Of a DNA stretch of 64,000 nt, positions 1-7,454 are shown piece after piece (position 1 is the stretch's first letter; every line of letters begins with the position of its first letter). The position numbers and the translations under genes were made by a program. The notes beneath the pieces were generated by a model. That model was not told the origin of the DNA. It did no database searches and worked only from the letters and a program-made list of their open reading frames with translations. The stretch covers positions 1-64,000 of the forward strand of contig CBDDBX010000007.1 of the NCBI GenBank assembly GCA_965225955.1, in the 5' to 3' direction. This DNA is from CBDDBX01 sp965225955. GTDB lineage: Bacteria > Acidobacteriota > Aminicenantia > UBA2199.

Positions 1-12
1 CTGATATCCAGA

Positions 13-729
13 TCAGGATTCTACTATTTTTCTCAATACTGCAGATGCGCAGAAACAGCCAAAAACCGGAGGCATATAGGATATGGTCCCTACGGTGGAC
101 TTCTTGTTTTTACCCAACTCCTCTCTTATAGCATTATCATCAACCATTTCTGAAGAGAAAACTACATCAAAACCAGTATAGATATCTCTTCTGTGAAGAT
201 ATTTTCTTACAACTCTGGCGAGACGGCAACTATGGGAATCTGCAAGATCACATACCTCTACCTTTGAAGGATCAGTTTTGCCTCCTGCTCCCATTGAGCT
301 TACCAGAGAGATTCCACGATTAACACTTTCAGTAATAAGATCAAGTTTAGGGGCCAGAGTATCTATTGCATCCACTACGAAGTCAGGTTCTGAGTCAAGA
401 AGTTCAGAGAACTTATCACCTTCAAGATAGATTTCTACAGGATTAAGTTCTATAGACGGATTTATATCTCTGATTCTTTGAGACATTAATGAAACTTTAC
501 TCTTTCCGATAGTTGAGTGAAGTGCAGGTAACTGACGATTAATATTGGTACTTTCCACGGTATCAGCATCTACAATTGTCATCTTACCGATACCAGCTCT
601 TGCAAGCTGCTCAGCTGCATATGCTCCGACACCTCCAAGACCTGCTACTATAACATGAGCCTCTCTTAGTCTTCTAATACCTTCATCTTTAACCAGTAGT
701 TCCGTTCTTTCCAGCCAGTTGTGATACAT
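13..729 (-). CDS. tcdA: tRNA threonylcarbamoyladenosine dehydratase (ThiF/E1-like)
   Basis: E1-like ThiF/MoeB superfamily protein of the TcdA (CsdL) type, which uses ATP to cyclise t6A37 to ct6A in ANN-decoding tRNAs. The ATP-binding loop GLGGVG lies at about residues 30-35, followed by the VDADTV acidic strand and the NxNRQ motif. At 238 aa it is a little shorter than the E. coli enzyme and lacks a rhodanese or zinc domain. The frame is open upstream to 774, but the start at 729 is preferred because GGAG sits 7 bases before it and MYHNWLERTELL is the usual N-terminus. It overlaps the 3' end of the upstream tatD-like gene by 41 bases, so the two are co-transcribed. Another ThiF-family role is possible but less likely. 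Confidence 0.85.
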   Translation of the reverse strand: MYHNWLERTELLVKDEGIRRLREAHVIVAGLGGVGAYAAEQLARAGIGKMTIVDADTVESTNINRQLPALHSTIGKSKVSLMSQRIRDINPSIELNPVEIYLEGDKFSELLDSEPDFVVDAIDTLAPKLDLITESVNRGISLVSSMGAGGKTDPSKVEVCDLADSHSCRLARVVRKYLHRRDIYTGFDVVFSSEMVDDNAIREELGKNKKSTVGTISYMPPVFGCFCASAVLRKIVES

Positions 730-1423
730 CTTTAACTCCAAAAAATCTGCAAAAATTATCCATGATAATACCACGGAGTCTGGAAATGTCCAGCATTAAA
801 ATTTCAGATGCAGCTCTGTAAACCTCTTCAATTGATATATCGGAATCATCTGTTTCAAGAAGAACTCTGCTAAGAGGAAGCTGTTTTATATGTTTTGATG
901 AGTTGGAGTCAGAAAGCATGAGAGCTGCTCCAAAAGAGAAGTGAAAGCCCTGGGAGGCCAGCAGATCAAAGGCACCTGTTCTGCCGTTGAAACCGTGAAT
1001 CAGCCAGTTTTGCTGAATATTACTCTGTTTAAATAGTGATACTATATCTGAAGCACTCTTTACACAGTGAATGATGAGAGGCTTCTTTAACTTTTCAGAC
1101 AGAGTTATGTGATCTCTGAACAGAGATTTCTGAATCTCAACAGGAGTGCTGCACCTGCGATCAATACCTGTTTCGCCTATTCCCAGGAGAGCCTGGTGAT
1201 TAAATACCTCCATATGTAAAGAAAGATCGGATTCTTCTGAGAGATACCAGGGGTGGAGGCCGGCTGTAAAAGGTAGAGGTTCCTCAATAGAGAAACCTTC
1301 TGCTGAAGGGTCATAGTTTACAATTTCCAGAACACTACTCCGATACTCAGGCTTATGGGTGTGGGTATCGATAAAATCCGGTCTCTTTATATCAGAATCT
1401 GATCTATGTAAAGTATTTACCAT
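689..1423 (-). CDS. TatD family metal-dependent hydrolase
   Basis: TatD-family TIM-barrel hydrolase, a metal-dependent DNase or phosphoesterase of the amidohydrolase superfamily. Metal-site motifs visible are DTHTH near residue 19, the GIGETGID strand with its conserved Glu, the IIHC and IHGF histidines and LLETDD near the C-terminus. The 244 aa length is slightly short for TatD (about 255-265). There is no Shine-Dalgarno before the ATG; a TATTAT hexamer ends 7 bases upstream of it, so this may be one of the leaderless genes of the window. It runs into tcdA with a 41-base overlap. The exact substrate cannot be read from the sequence. Confidence 0.85.
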   Translation of the reverse strand: MVNTLHRSDSDIKRPDFIDTHTHKPEYRSSVLEIVNYDPSAEGFSIEEPLPFTAGLHPWYLSEESDLSLHMEVFNHQALLGIGETGIDRRCSTPVEIQKSLFRDHITLSEKLKKPLIIHCVKSASDIVSLFKQSNIQQNWLIHGFNGRTGAFDLLASQGFHFSFGAALMLSDSNSSKHIKQLPLSRVLLETDDSDISIEEVYRAASEILMLDISRLRGIIMDNFCRFFGVKDVSQLAGKNGTTG

Positions 1424-1449
1424 ATATTAATAATAACATAACCGGATTC

Positions 1450-1478
1450 TTGACATTTTTTTCGGGAAGATTAATAAT
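1450..1478 (+). promoter_or_regulatory. sigma70-type promoter of fbp
   Basis: TTGACA at 1450-1455, a 17-base spacer and AATAAT at 1473-1478. It lies in the divergent spacer between the tatD-like gene and fbp and would give an fbp leader of roughly 80 bases. AGGGAG just before the fbp ATG supplies the ribosome-binding site. Confidence 0.65.
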
Positions 1479-1566
1479 TGCTTTTTTGAGCCGGAAGGTT
1501 CAGTAAAGGTGGTTAGTTTTAATATTATTATTGGGTTCTGTATAAAGAACCGGTAGGGAGAATTTA

Positions 1567-3558
1567 ATGACAAAAAAGGTCAATGGAATGGACCAGAAGG
1601 AGATTAAATACCTTAATCTTCTTGGTAAACAGTTTCCTACAATCTCAGCTGCAAGCACAGAGATAATCAATCTTCAGGCGATACTCAATCTTCCAAAAGG
1701 AACAGAGCATTTCATCAGTGATGTTCACGGAGAGTATGAATCTTTTATCCATGTTCTCAAGAATGCTTCCGGTGTTATAAGGCTTAAGATAGACGATGTT
1801 TTTGGTGGTACAATCAGCGAGAAAGAGAAAAGATTTCTGGCAACCCTGATCTATTACCCAGAAGAAAAGATCGCCAGAATAATGAAGAATAAAGAGGTGG
1901 AGAAGGAAGAGTGGTATGAAAAAAGACTCTATCAGCTCATCGAAATGGCGAGAAATGCCTCTTCAAAATATACCCGTTCAAAAGTAAGAAAGGCACTGCC
2001 TCCAAGATTTGCATATATTCTTGAGGAGTTGCTTCATGAAAATAATAAGAGAATGGATAAGCATGAGTATTATCAGCAGATTATCCAGACAATTATTGAG
2101 ATAGACAGAGCCCGTGATTTTCTGATAGCTCTGGCAAACCTGATTCAGAGACTGGTTATTGATCATATGCATGTGCTGGGGGATATCTTTGACAGAGGCC
2201 CCGGAGCAGAAATTATAATGGACAGACTTCAGGAGTTTCACTCTCTGGATATTCAGTGGGGTAACCACGATATCCTCTGGATGGGGGCTGCAGCAGGATC
2301 AAGAGCATGTATTGCCAATGTACTCAGAATCTCCCTGAGATATGGGAATATGGATACTCTGGAAAAGGGCTACGGTATTAATATGCTGCCACTTGCAACC
2401 TTTGCTCTGGAAAATTATCCCGATGAAGAGAATGTTGCTTTTAATCCTAAAGATATTACCAATAAAGGATATGGTAAGAATGAAGTTGAACTGATAAGAA
2501 AGATGCATAAAGCCATCTCCATTATTCAGTTTAAACTTGAAGGCCGTATTGTTAAAAGACATCCTGAGTTCCATATGGAGGATCGTCTTCTTCTTGAGAA
2601 TATAGATTTTGATAAGAATGTGCTGCAGATTGATGGTAAGGAGTGGCAGCTTAACGATAGCTACTTCCCAACAGTAGACCCTTCAGATCCATACAAACTG
2701 ACTAAAGATGAGTGGAAGGTTATGGACAAGATGTGCTCTTTCTTCCAGATGAGCCAGAAGCTGAATGCTCATATGCGTCTCCTCTACTCTAAAGGGCAGC
2801 TCTATACAAAATACAACTCAAATCTTCTGTTCCATGGCTGTGTACCAATGGACGAAGATGGTAACTTTACCTCTGTTGAGATTGACGGTGAGAAGTTCTG
2901 CGGAGCAGCTCTCTACGATAAACTTGACCGTATAGCAAGGGAAGCGTACTTCAGTAAATCAAATCCCGATCGTAAACAGTACGGTATGGATACAATCTGG
3001 TATATGTGGTGTGGGCCGCATTCTCCTCTGTTTGGTAAGGGTAAGATGGCTACTTTTGAGCGCTACTTCTGTGAAGACAAGGCTCTCCATACTGAAGATA
3101 AAGATCACTTTTTCAGAACTTTCAGAGATGATGCAGATACCTGTAGAAGAATTCTTGATGATTTCGGTCTTAATCCCGACAAATCCCATATCTTCTGCGG
3201 ACATGTGCCGGTTAAAGCAAAAAAAGGGGAATCACCTATTAAAGCTGATGGTAAACTGATTGTACTGGATGGAGGCTTTTCCAGGGCCTATCAGCCACAA
3301 ACCGGTATCGCTGGCTATACTCTTATATATAACTCCCACGGGCTTCAGCTGGTATCCCATGAATCTTTTGAATCTACACAGAAAGCTATTGAAGAGGAAA
3401 AAGATATTTTGTCTGTAAAGAGAGTTCTGGAACACTCATATGAACGTATAAGAATTAAAAATACTGATGTTGGCGGGGATCTGCAGAGACAGATATGTGA
3501 TTTGCAGAGGCTTCTCTATGCTTACAAAAAAGGTATTATAAGCCAACGGGAAGTTTAG
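1567..3558 (+). CDS. fbp: fructose-1,6-bisphosphatase class III
   Basis: Class III fructose-1,6-bisphosphatase (FBPase_2 family, best known from Firmicutes), the irreversible gluconeogenic step from fructose 1,6-bisphosphate to fructose 6-phosphate. The metallophosphatase signature is present: SDVHGE at residues 51-56, GDIFDRGPGAE and WGNHDILWMGAAAGS near 200-245, and a C-terminal GHVPVK. Length 663 aa is normal for this class. GGGAG is 6 bases before the ATG. It is monocistronic, with its own promoter and a 9-bp hairpin after the stop. With the glycolytic genes further along it shows that carbon flow can run in both directions. Confidence 0.95.
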   Translation: MTKKVNGMDQKEIKYLNLLGKQFPTISAASTEIINLQAILNLPKGTEHFISDVHGEYESFIHVLKNASGVIRLKIDDVFGGTISEKEKRFLATLIYYPEEKIARIMKNKEVEKEEWYEKRLYQLIEMARNASSKYTRSKVRKALPPRFAYILEELLHENNKRMDKHEYYQQIIQTIIEIDRARDFLIALANLIQRLVIDHMHVLGDIFDRGPGAEIIMDRLQEFHSLDIQWGNHDILWMGAAAGSRACIANVLRISLRYGNMDTLEKGYGINMLPLATFALENYPDEENVAFNPKDITNKGYGKNEVELIRKMHKAISIIQFKLEGRIVKRHPEFHMEDRLLLENIDFDKNVLQIDGKEWQLNDSYFPTVDPSDPYKLTKDEWKVMDKMCSFFQMSQKLNAHMRLLYSKGQLYTKYNSNLLFHGCVPMDEDGNFTSVEIDGEKFCGAALYDKLDRIAREAYFSKSNPDRKQYGMDTIWYMWCGPHSPLFGKGKMATFERYFCEDKALHTEDKDHFFRTFRDDADTCRRILDDFGLNPDKSHIFCGHVPVKAKKGESPIKADGKLIVLDGGFSRAYQPQTGIAGYTLIYNSHGLQLVSHESFESTQKAIEEEKDILSVKRVLEHSYERIRIKNTDVGGDLQRQICDLQRLLYAYKKGIISQREV

Positions 3559-3611
3559 GTTTGGTTTTGTAAAGAAAATGTAAATCCGTTTTAAATTTGA
3601 ATAATTAGAGG

Positions 3612-3638
3612 GGAACCTGTATTAACTACGGGTTTCTC
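3612..3638 (+). terminator. hairpin after fbp
   Basis: Nine-base-pair stem (3612-3620 with 3628-3636, two wobble pairs) around a 7-base loop, 53 bases after the fbp stop. It abuts the -35 box of the next gene, so termination of fbp and initiation of the next transcript are packed together. The T tract is poor. Confidence 0.45.
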
Positions 3639-3667
3639 TTGACAAAATCGTACATGCCCTGTATCAT
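3639..3667 (+). promoter_or_regulatory. consensus promoter giving a leaderless transcript
   Basis: TTGACA at 3639-3644, a 17-base spacer and TATCAT at 3662-3667. The ATG of the following gene begins 7 bases after the -10 box, so transcription should begin at or next to the start codon. No Shine-Dalgarno is present. Confidence 0.7.
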
Positions 3668-3673
3668 CCGGGT

Positions 3674-4291
3674 ATGAATTTTTATGAACTATACAGCGAA
3701 ACAGTAAAGAACTGGCCGCTTTTATCCAGCTTTATCAAATTTGGTGTTCTCGCAACACTGGGAGAGATTACAGCTTACAGAATTGTTCAGAAGAGATTTC
3801 CTGATAAGAGTTTTGGGGCATTGCCGAAATTCTTTGTATGGGGATTTCTGGGCATACTGATCTTCTGGGCATTTAAGATCTTTTCAGTTGGGATAAACGG
3901 CATGGTTGATGGTGGAATGCTTCCGGTATTCTTTTCAGAAAAGTTCTTCAGAGCATTTTATATATCAGTTTTTATGAATATGATCTTTGGAACCTTTCTT
4001 ATGATTACTCACCGGCTTACAGATATTAAAATCGAGAGTACTGGTGGGGTTCTTTTCGGAATTCTCAGACCAGCCCCTGCTGTGCCTGAACTTCTGGGAA
4101 AAGTTGACTGGAACAGATTCTGGAACTTCGTAATTAAGAAAACAATACCCCTCTTCTGGATACCCGCTCATACGATAACATTTCTTCTCCCACCGGAGAT
4201 GAGAGTTCTCTTTGCAGCAATTCTCTCTTTCGCACTTGGAGTGATTCTGGCTTTTGGAGCTGTACAGAAAACTCCTGTTGCTGAAGCTTAG
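3674..4291 (+). CDS. multi-pass membrane protein, Mpv17-like (hypothetical)
   Basis: 205-residue integral membrane protein with about four hydrophobic segments. The C-terminal half carries a pattern (W-x-F, then IPLFWIPAHTITFLLPPEMR and a final hydrophobic helix) reminiscent of the Mpv17/PMP22 family, but I am not certain of the family. No enzymatic motif is seen. The start is fixed by lack of any other early Met, and it lies exactly where the consensus promoter would begin transcription, so the mRNA is predicted to be leaderless. It appears monocistronic, followed by an 8-bp hairpin. Function unknown. Confidence 0.75.
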   Translation: MNFYELYSETVKNWPLLSSFIKFGVLATLGEITAYRIVQKRFPDKSFGALPKFFVWGFLGILIFWAFKIFSVGINGMVDGGMLPVFFSEKFFRAFYISVFMNMIFGTFLMITHRLTDIKIESTGGVLFGILRPAPAVPELLGKVDWNRFWNFVIKKTIPLFWIPAHTITFLLPPEMRVLFAAILSFALGVILAFGAVQKTPVAEA

Positions 4292-4314
4292 AAAATCTAT
4301 ATCAATTTCTATAA

Positions 4315-4338
4315 GAAGCCACGATAATCTGTGGCTTC
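4315..4338 (+). terminator. hairpin after the 3674 membrane-protein gene
   Basis: Perfect 8-bp stem GAAGCCAC / GTGGCTTC with an 8-base loop, 24 bases after the stop codon. The following T run is short, so it is a weak intrinsic terminator. Confidence 0.5.
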
Positions 4339-4402
4339 CCTCTATCTACAGCCTGTTATAAACAAGCAGGTAGTGTCAAAACTAATTAAAAAAAGAGATC
4401 TT

Positions 4403-4424
4403 AACGCCAATACACGCGAATAAA
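4403..4424 (+). repeat. dispersed 22-base intergenic repeat, copy 1
   Basis: Begins AACGCCAATACACGCG and continues AATAAA. 21 of 22 bases match the copy at 44824-44845. Both copies are intergenic and near other small repeats. Confidence 0.6.
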
Positions 4425-4494
4425 AGCGGGGAATGTATCGGATCAATTAAATATATATTTAAATAATGAACCTTCGTGTAACTAAGTTATCAAC

Positions 4495-4563
4495 GCTGTC
4501 TCAAAATCACCTTAACTTAGCGTGTATTTGTGGTTCAAAAACTTTTAAGAGTTTTGAGACAAC
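4495..4563. repeat. small inverted-repeat element (MITE-like), copy 1
   Basis: 69-base segment bounded by GCTGTCTCAAAA and TTTTGAGACAAC, which are inverted repeats matching at 11 of 12 positions. The interior includes ATTTGTGGTT, which recurs in the related 171-base element at 27733-27903. There is no coding capacity. Confidence 0.5.
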
Positions 4564-4720
4564 CTCCATCTTAGTGTTTTCAATAGTTAAGGGGGGTATG
4601 GAATCTTCAATACTTTGAGTCAGACTCTTTTTGGGGTCACTTCATAGGTGTTTTTGATGCTCCCATTTTATTGTTAAACCAGTCTTACAATAAGCGACCA
4701 CCGGAAACTTTAAAAACCTG

Positions 4721-4749
4721 TTGACTCCTTTATTTTACTGTGATAGAAA
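4721..4749 (+). promoter_or_regulatory. promoter of the 4935-8563 operon
   Basis: TTGACT at 4721-4726, 17-base spacer, TAGAAA at 4744-4749. It would start a leader of about 180 bases before the first gene. Confidence 0.5.
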
Positions 4750-4934
4750 GAGAGAAGATGGAGCTTCGGCTTATGCCGGCTGTGCTGCTTGTCATCAGGG
4801 AAGATCAGCGGAGCAGAACAGTTTGCTTCTTGCAGTATTCTGCATACCCTGGTACGTGACCCGAAAGGTCGTGTGTCAGGTCAATAGATCTCTTCCCGAC
4901 CTTCTGAAGTCACAGTTAAAATTCAGGAGGAATT
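4750..4934 (+). ncRNA. structured 5' leader of unknown class
   Basis: Predicted transcribed leader with several stems. A CGGC/GCCG stem-loop lies near 4767. CTGCT/AGCAG and GCAGAA/TTCTGC pairings lie in the middle. The strongest element is a continuous 14-bp hairpin, 4848-4861 with 4867-4880, closed by a CGAAA loop and containing four G-T pairs. The AGGAGG ribosome-binding site follows at 4924-4929. I could not match it to a riboswitch class I know. A 77-codon frame crosses the region but has no ribosome-binding site and no recognisable product. Confidence 0.4.
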
Positions 4935-5552
4935 ATGCAAAAAAAAATTCTTAAACCCACAATTCTCTGGGTAACAACTACTGTTCTGACAATTCTGTTT
5001 TTCTACTACTGGCTCTTTATAAGATATGAGCCTGTAGCCTTCAGGGTAGAAGGAAGCAGAGCTTTTATGAGTGGAGTAATAGACAGTACCACACCTGAAA
5101 CAGTTAAGTCTCTTCTTGGTGAATACCCCTCTGTTAAGACCATTGTAATGGTTGACGTGCCAGGTTCAGCGGATGATGAAGCCAACCTTAAGGCTGCACG
5201 TATGATAAGAAAGGCGGGTTTAGCGGTTCACATCCCTGCTGATGGAATCATTGCTTCAGGTGGAGTAGATTTCTATCTTGCCGGTAGTACCAGGACTATG
5301 GATGCAGGAGCAAAATTCGGCGTTCATTCATGGGGTGGTGCTGATGAAGATGGAAATGAGCTTATTGCAACTGAGATACCGGAAAGTCACGATATGCACA
5401 AACTCTATATCTCCTATTACAAAGAGATAGGTGTTGATGAAAGTTTCTACTGGTATACCCTTAAAGCTGCTCCTGCAGAATCGATTCACTGGATGACCAG
5501 TGAGGAGATAAGACAATACGGAATAACTACAGGAGATAACCGTGCTGAATAA
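4935..5552 (+). CDS. membrane-anchored ClpP/crotonase-fold protein (COG3904-like)
   Basis: 205 aa with an N-terminal signal anchor (about residues 8-29) and an extracytoplasmic ClpP-like domain. The segment IIASGGVDFYLAGSTRT followed by AGAKFGVHSWGG matches the pattern of COG3904 periplasmic proteins, in which the Ser of the A-S-x-x motif lies where the ClpP-type nucleophile is expected. Protease activity is inferred only. AGGAGG precedes the ATG by 5 bases. Its last 11 bases overlap the GTG of the next gene, so it is the first gene of a tightly coupled four-gene operon otherwise made of amino-acid enzymes, an odd partnership. Confidence 0.65.
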   Translation: MQKKILKPTILWVTTTVLTILFFYYWLFIRYEPVAFRVEGSRAFMSGVIDSTTPETVKSLLGEYPSVKTIVMVDVPGSADDEANLKAARMIRKAGLAVHIPADGIIASGGVDFYLAGSTRTMDAGAKFGVHSWGGADEDGNELIATEIPESHDMHKLYISYYKEIGVDESFYWYTLKAAPAESIHWMTSEEIRQYGITTGDNRAE

Positions 5553-6498
5553 AATTGCTGATGCTGTAGAACGTATTGCGGGATATGCAGATGTAACTCC
5601 CTGTACAAGATCAGAATACCTGTCTGAAATAACCGGTGGTGATATCTTTATAAAACAGGAGCAGCAGCAGGTATCCGGTTCCTTCAAGATCAGAGGTGTT
5701 CTCAATAAAGTTGTTAAAGCCATTGATAAAGACCGGGAAAAGCCCTTTGTTGCTGCTTCAACCGGTAATCATGGAATAGCTTTTGCTCATGTAATGGAGC
5801 TTTTTGGGTTAAATGGAGCTGTTTGGGTTCCTGAAACAATATCCCCGGCAAAGTTGTCTGTTCTGGAGAGTAAGAGTGTAGAGGTAAGGTTGTGGGGAAA
5901 GAACTGTATTGATGCGGAGATTAAGGCCCGTTCAGAGGCGGAAAAGATGGGTGCTGTATTTGTACATCCTTATAACGACTCTGACGTAATTGCAGGTCAG
6001 GGAACTATTGGGAATGAGGTACTTGATCAGATAGGAAACCCTGACTATCTGCTTGTACCGGTTGGAGGGGGAGGCCTTATATCCGGCATTGCATCTTCAC
6101 TTCACAGTGTTGGAGCCTCTTCAGTGGTAATTGGTTGTCAGCCTGTAAATTCCCAGGTAATGAATCTCTCTCTTAAGGCAGGAAAAACCATTCAGGCTGA
6201 AGAAAAAGATACAGTAAGTGATGCTACTGCCGGAGGTGTTGAGAAGGATTCTCTTACTTTTGATATCTGCGAAAAACTTGTCAGTGAGATCTTTTTACTT
6301 GAAGAGAAAGAGATCCTGAAAGCTCTCAGAGAGATCTGGTTAAATGAGAATATTCTGCTGGAAGGCGGTGCTGCTCTTCCTGTTGCAGCTGTGGTGAAAT
6401 ACAGAGAGTTTTTTAAAAACAGAAGAGTTGTTCTTGTTACAACAGGTGGCAGAGTTGTTGATGAACTGAGGCACTACATTGTGGGAGGTTCAGAATGA
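5542..6498 (+). CDS. PLP-dependent threonine/serine dehydratase family protein (EutB-like)
   Basis: Fold-type II PLP enzyme of the threonine dehydratase family. The PLP lysine lies in SGSFKIRG (about residue 50), the substrate loop STGNHG near 74, and the phosphate-binding PVGGGGLISG near 175. No C-terminal ACT domain is present, so it is the catabolic or specialised type, 318 aa. The start is GTG at 5542, supported by AGGAG 6 bases upstream. Pairing with an ornithine-cyclodeaminase homologue resembles EutB/EutC of ectoine breakdown, but the hydrolases of that pathway are missing here. Substrate is unknown. Confidence 0.85.
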   Translation: MLNKIADAVERIAGYADVTPCTRSEYLSEITGGDIFIKQEQQQVSGSFKIRGVLNKVVKAIDKDREKPFVAASTGNHGIAFAHVMELFGLNGAVWVPETISPAKLSVLESKSVEVRLWGKNCIDAEIKARSEAEKMGAVFVHPYNDSDVIAGQGTIGNEVLDQIGNPDYLLVPVGGGGLISGIASSLHSVGASSVVIGCQPVNSQVMNLSLKAGKTIQAEEKDTVSDATAGGVEKDSLTFDICEKLVSEIFLLEEKEILKALREIWLNENILLEGGAALPVAAVVKYREFFKNRRVVLVTTGGRVVDELRHYIVGGSE

Positions 6499-7454
6499 AT
6501 GAGGTTTTCAGACTTGCAGAGATTAAGGAAGCTGTCAGAAGATTTGATGCTGTTTCTCTGATGGAAGAGGCCTTTTCAGCCTGGTCATCAGGGCTTTGTG
6601 TAATACCTCCGGTGGGAGAGCTGATTTTTGATGAAGCCTGTGGAGAAACCCATATTAAATATGGATACATAAAAGGAGAAGAGGACTATGTAGTTAAAAT
6701 AGCTTCTGGTTTCTATAATAACAGCAGCATAGGTATCCCATCGAGTCAGGGAGTGGTGCTACTTTTTAGTGCCTTAACTGGTGAACTCAGAGCCGTAATG
6801 CTTGATGAAGGTGTTCTAACAAATGAGAGAACTGCTGCTGCAGGAGCCGTTGCAGCTAAATATATGGCCCCCCGGGAAGTGAGGGGTATAGGCATTGTGG
6901 GAGCAGGAATTCAGGCAAAGCTTCAGTTGAAATATCTGGAAAATGTGGTGGATTGTAGAAAGGTTTATCTCTGGAGCCATGATGTTACTGAAACATATGG
7001 TTTTGTAGAGGATTTCAGAGATAGCAGTTATGAGATTGAGGTTGTCTCTTCAACAGAGGAGCTTTGTAACAGGTCCGGCCTTATTGTAACAGCAACGCCT
7101 TCACAGAGCCCCCTCATAATGTCTGAATATGTTAAGCCCGGAACTCATATTACTGCTGTGGGATCAGACACTGCTGAGAAGATTGAGCTTGAGCCGGAAC
7201 TACTGGAGAAAGCCGGATGTGTTGCAGTAGATAGTATAGAGCAGAGTCGCTCCCGGGGAGAAGTCTTCAGAGCTACTGCTGCAGGTATCAATCTCAAAGA
7301 AACTTTATGTGAAATCGGCGATCTGATTAATGGCAGAATAGTACCCCGGAAAACAGAGGATAGTATTACTGTAGCAGATCTGACAGGTATAGCTGTTCAG
7401 GATCTTAAAATAGCCAGAGGAGTCTGGGATGAGTTAAAAGGAGGAAAGAGATGA
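6495..7454 (+). CDS. ornithine cyclodeaminase / mu-crystallin family protein
   Basis: 319-residue member of the ornithine cyclodeaminase/mu-crystallin family, NAD(P)-dependent enzymes acting on imino or amino acids. The Rossmann motif GIGIVGAGIQAKLQLKYL is near residues 130-147, and the N-terminal part carries KIASGFYNN and the TNERTAAAGAVAAKYM helix typical of the family. Members include ornithine cyclodeaminase, alanine dehydrogenase and EutC, which cannot be separated by eye. It begins with an ATGA overlap on the dehydratase gene, with GGAGG upstream, and ends in another ATGA overlap. Confidence 0.85.
   Translation: MNEVFRLAEIKEAVRRFDAVSLMEEAFSAWSSGLCVIPPVGELIFDEACGETHIKYGYIKGEEDYVVKIASGFYNNSSIGIPSSQGVVLLFSALTGELRAVMLDEGVLTNERTAAAGAVAAKYMAPREVRGIGIVGAGIQAKLQLKYLENVVDCRKVYLWSHDVTETYGFVEDFRDSSYEIEVVSSTEELCNRSGLIVTATPSQSPLIMSEYVKPGTHITAVGSDTAEKIELEPELLEKAGCVAVDSIEQSRSRGEVFRATAAGINLKETLCEIGDLINGRIVPRKTEDSITVADLTGIAVQDLKIARGVWDELKGGKR

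Larger units (their letters stand above)
4292..4720. other. intergenic region rich in dispersed repeats
   Basis: No gene is supported here. It holds the hairpin at 4315, a copy of the TGTCAAAACTAAT motif (also at 8676), a 22-base repeat at 4403-4424 shared with 44824-44845, and the short inverted-repeat element at 4495-4563. The rest is AT-rich without recognisable coding. Confidence 0.6.

Noticed and set aside
1978..3435. Several 60-100 codon frames on both strands inside fbp
   Set aside because: They are shadows of a well-supported gene and have no homology or ribosome-binding sites.
4844..4880. T-box-like TGGTAC word in the leader
   Set aside because: The antiterminator bulge and the rest of the T-box sequence (AGGGTGGNACCGCG) are absent; the word is part of the 14-bp hairpin instead.
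4721..4954. 77-codon frame over the leader region
   Set aside because: Its start codon overlaps the -35 box of the operon promoter, it has no ribosome-binding site, and it overlaps the following gene out of frame.
5542..7454. Naming the dehydratase and cyclodeaminase homologues as eutB and eutC of ectoine degradation
   Set aside because: The hydrolase and deacetylase genes (eutD, eutE) are missing, and both families are too broad to name on similarity by eye.
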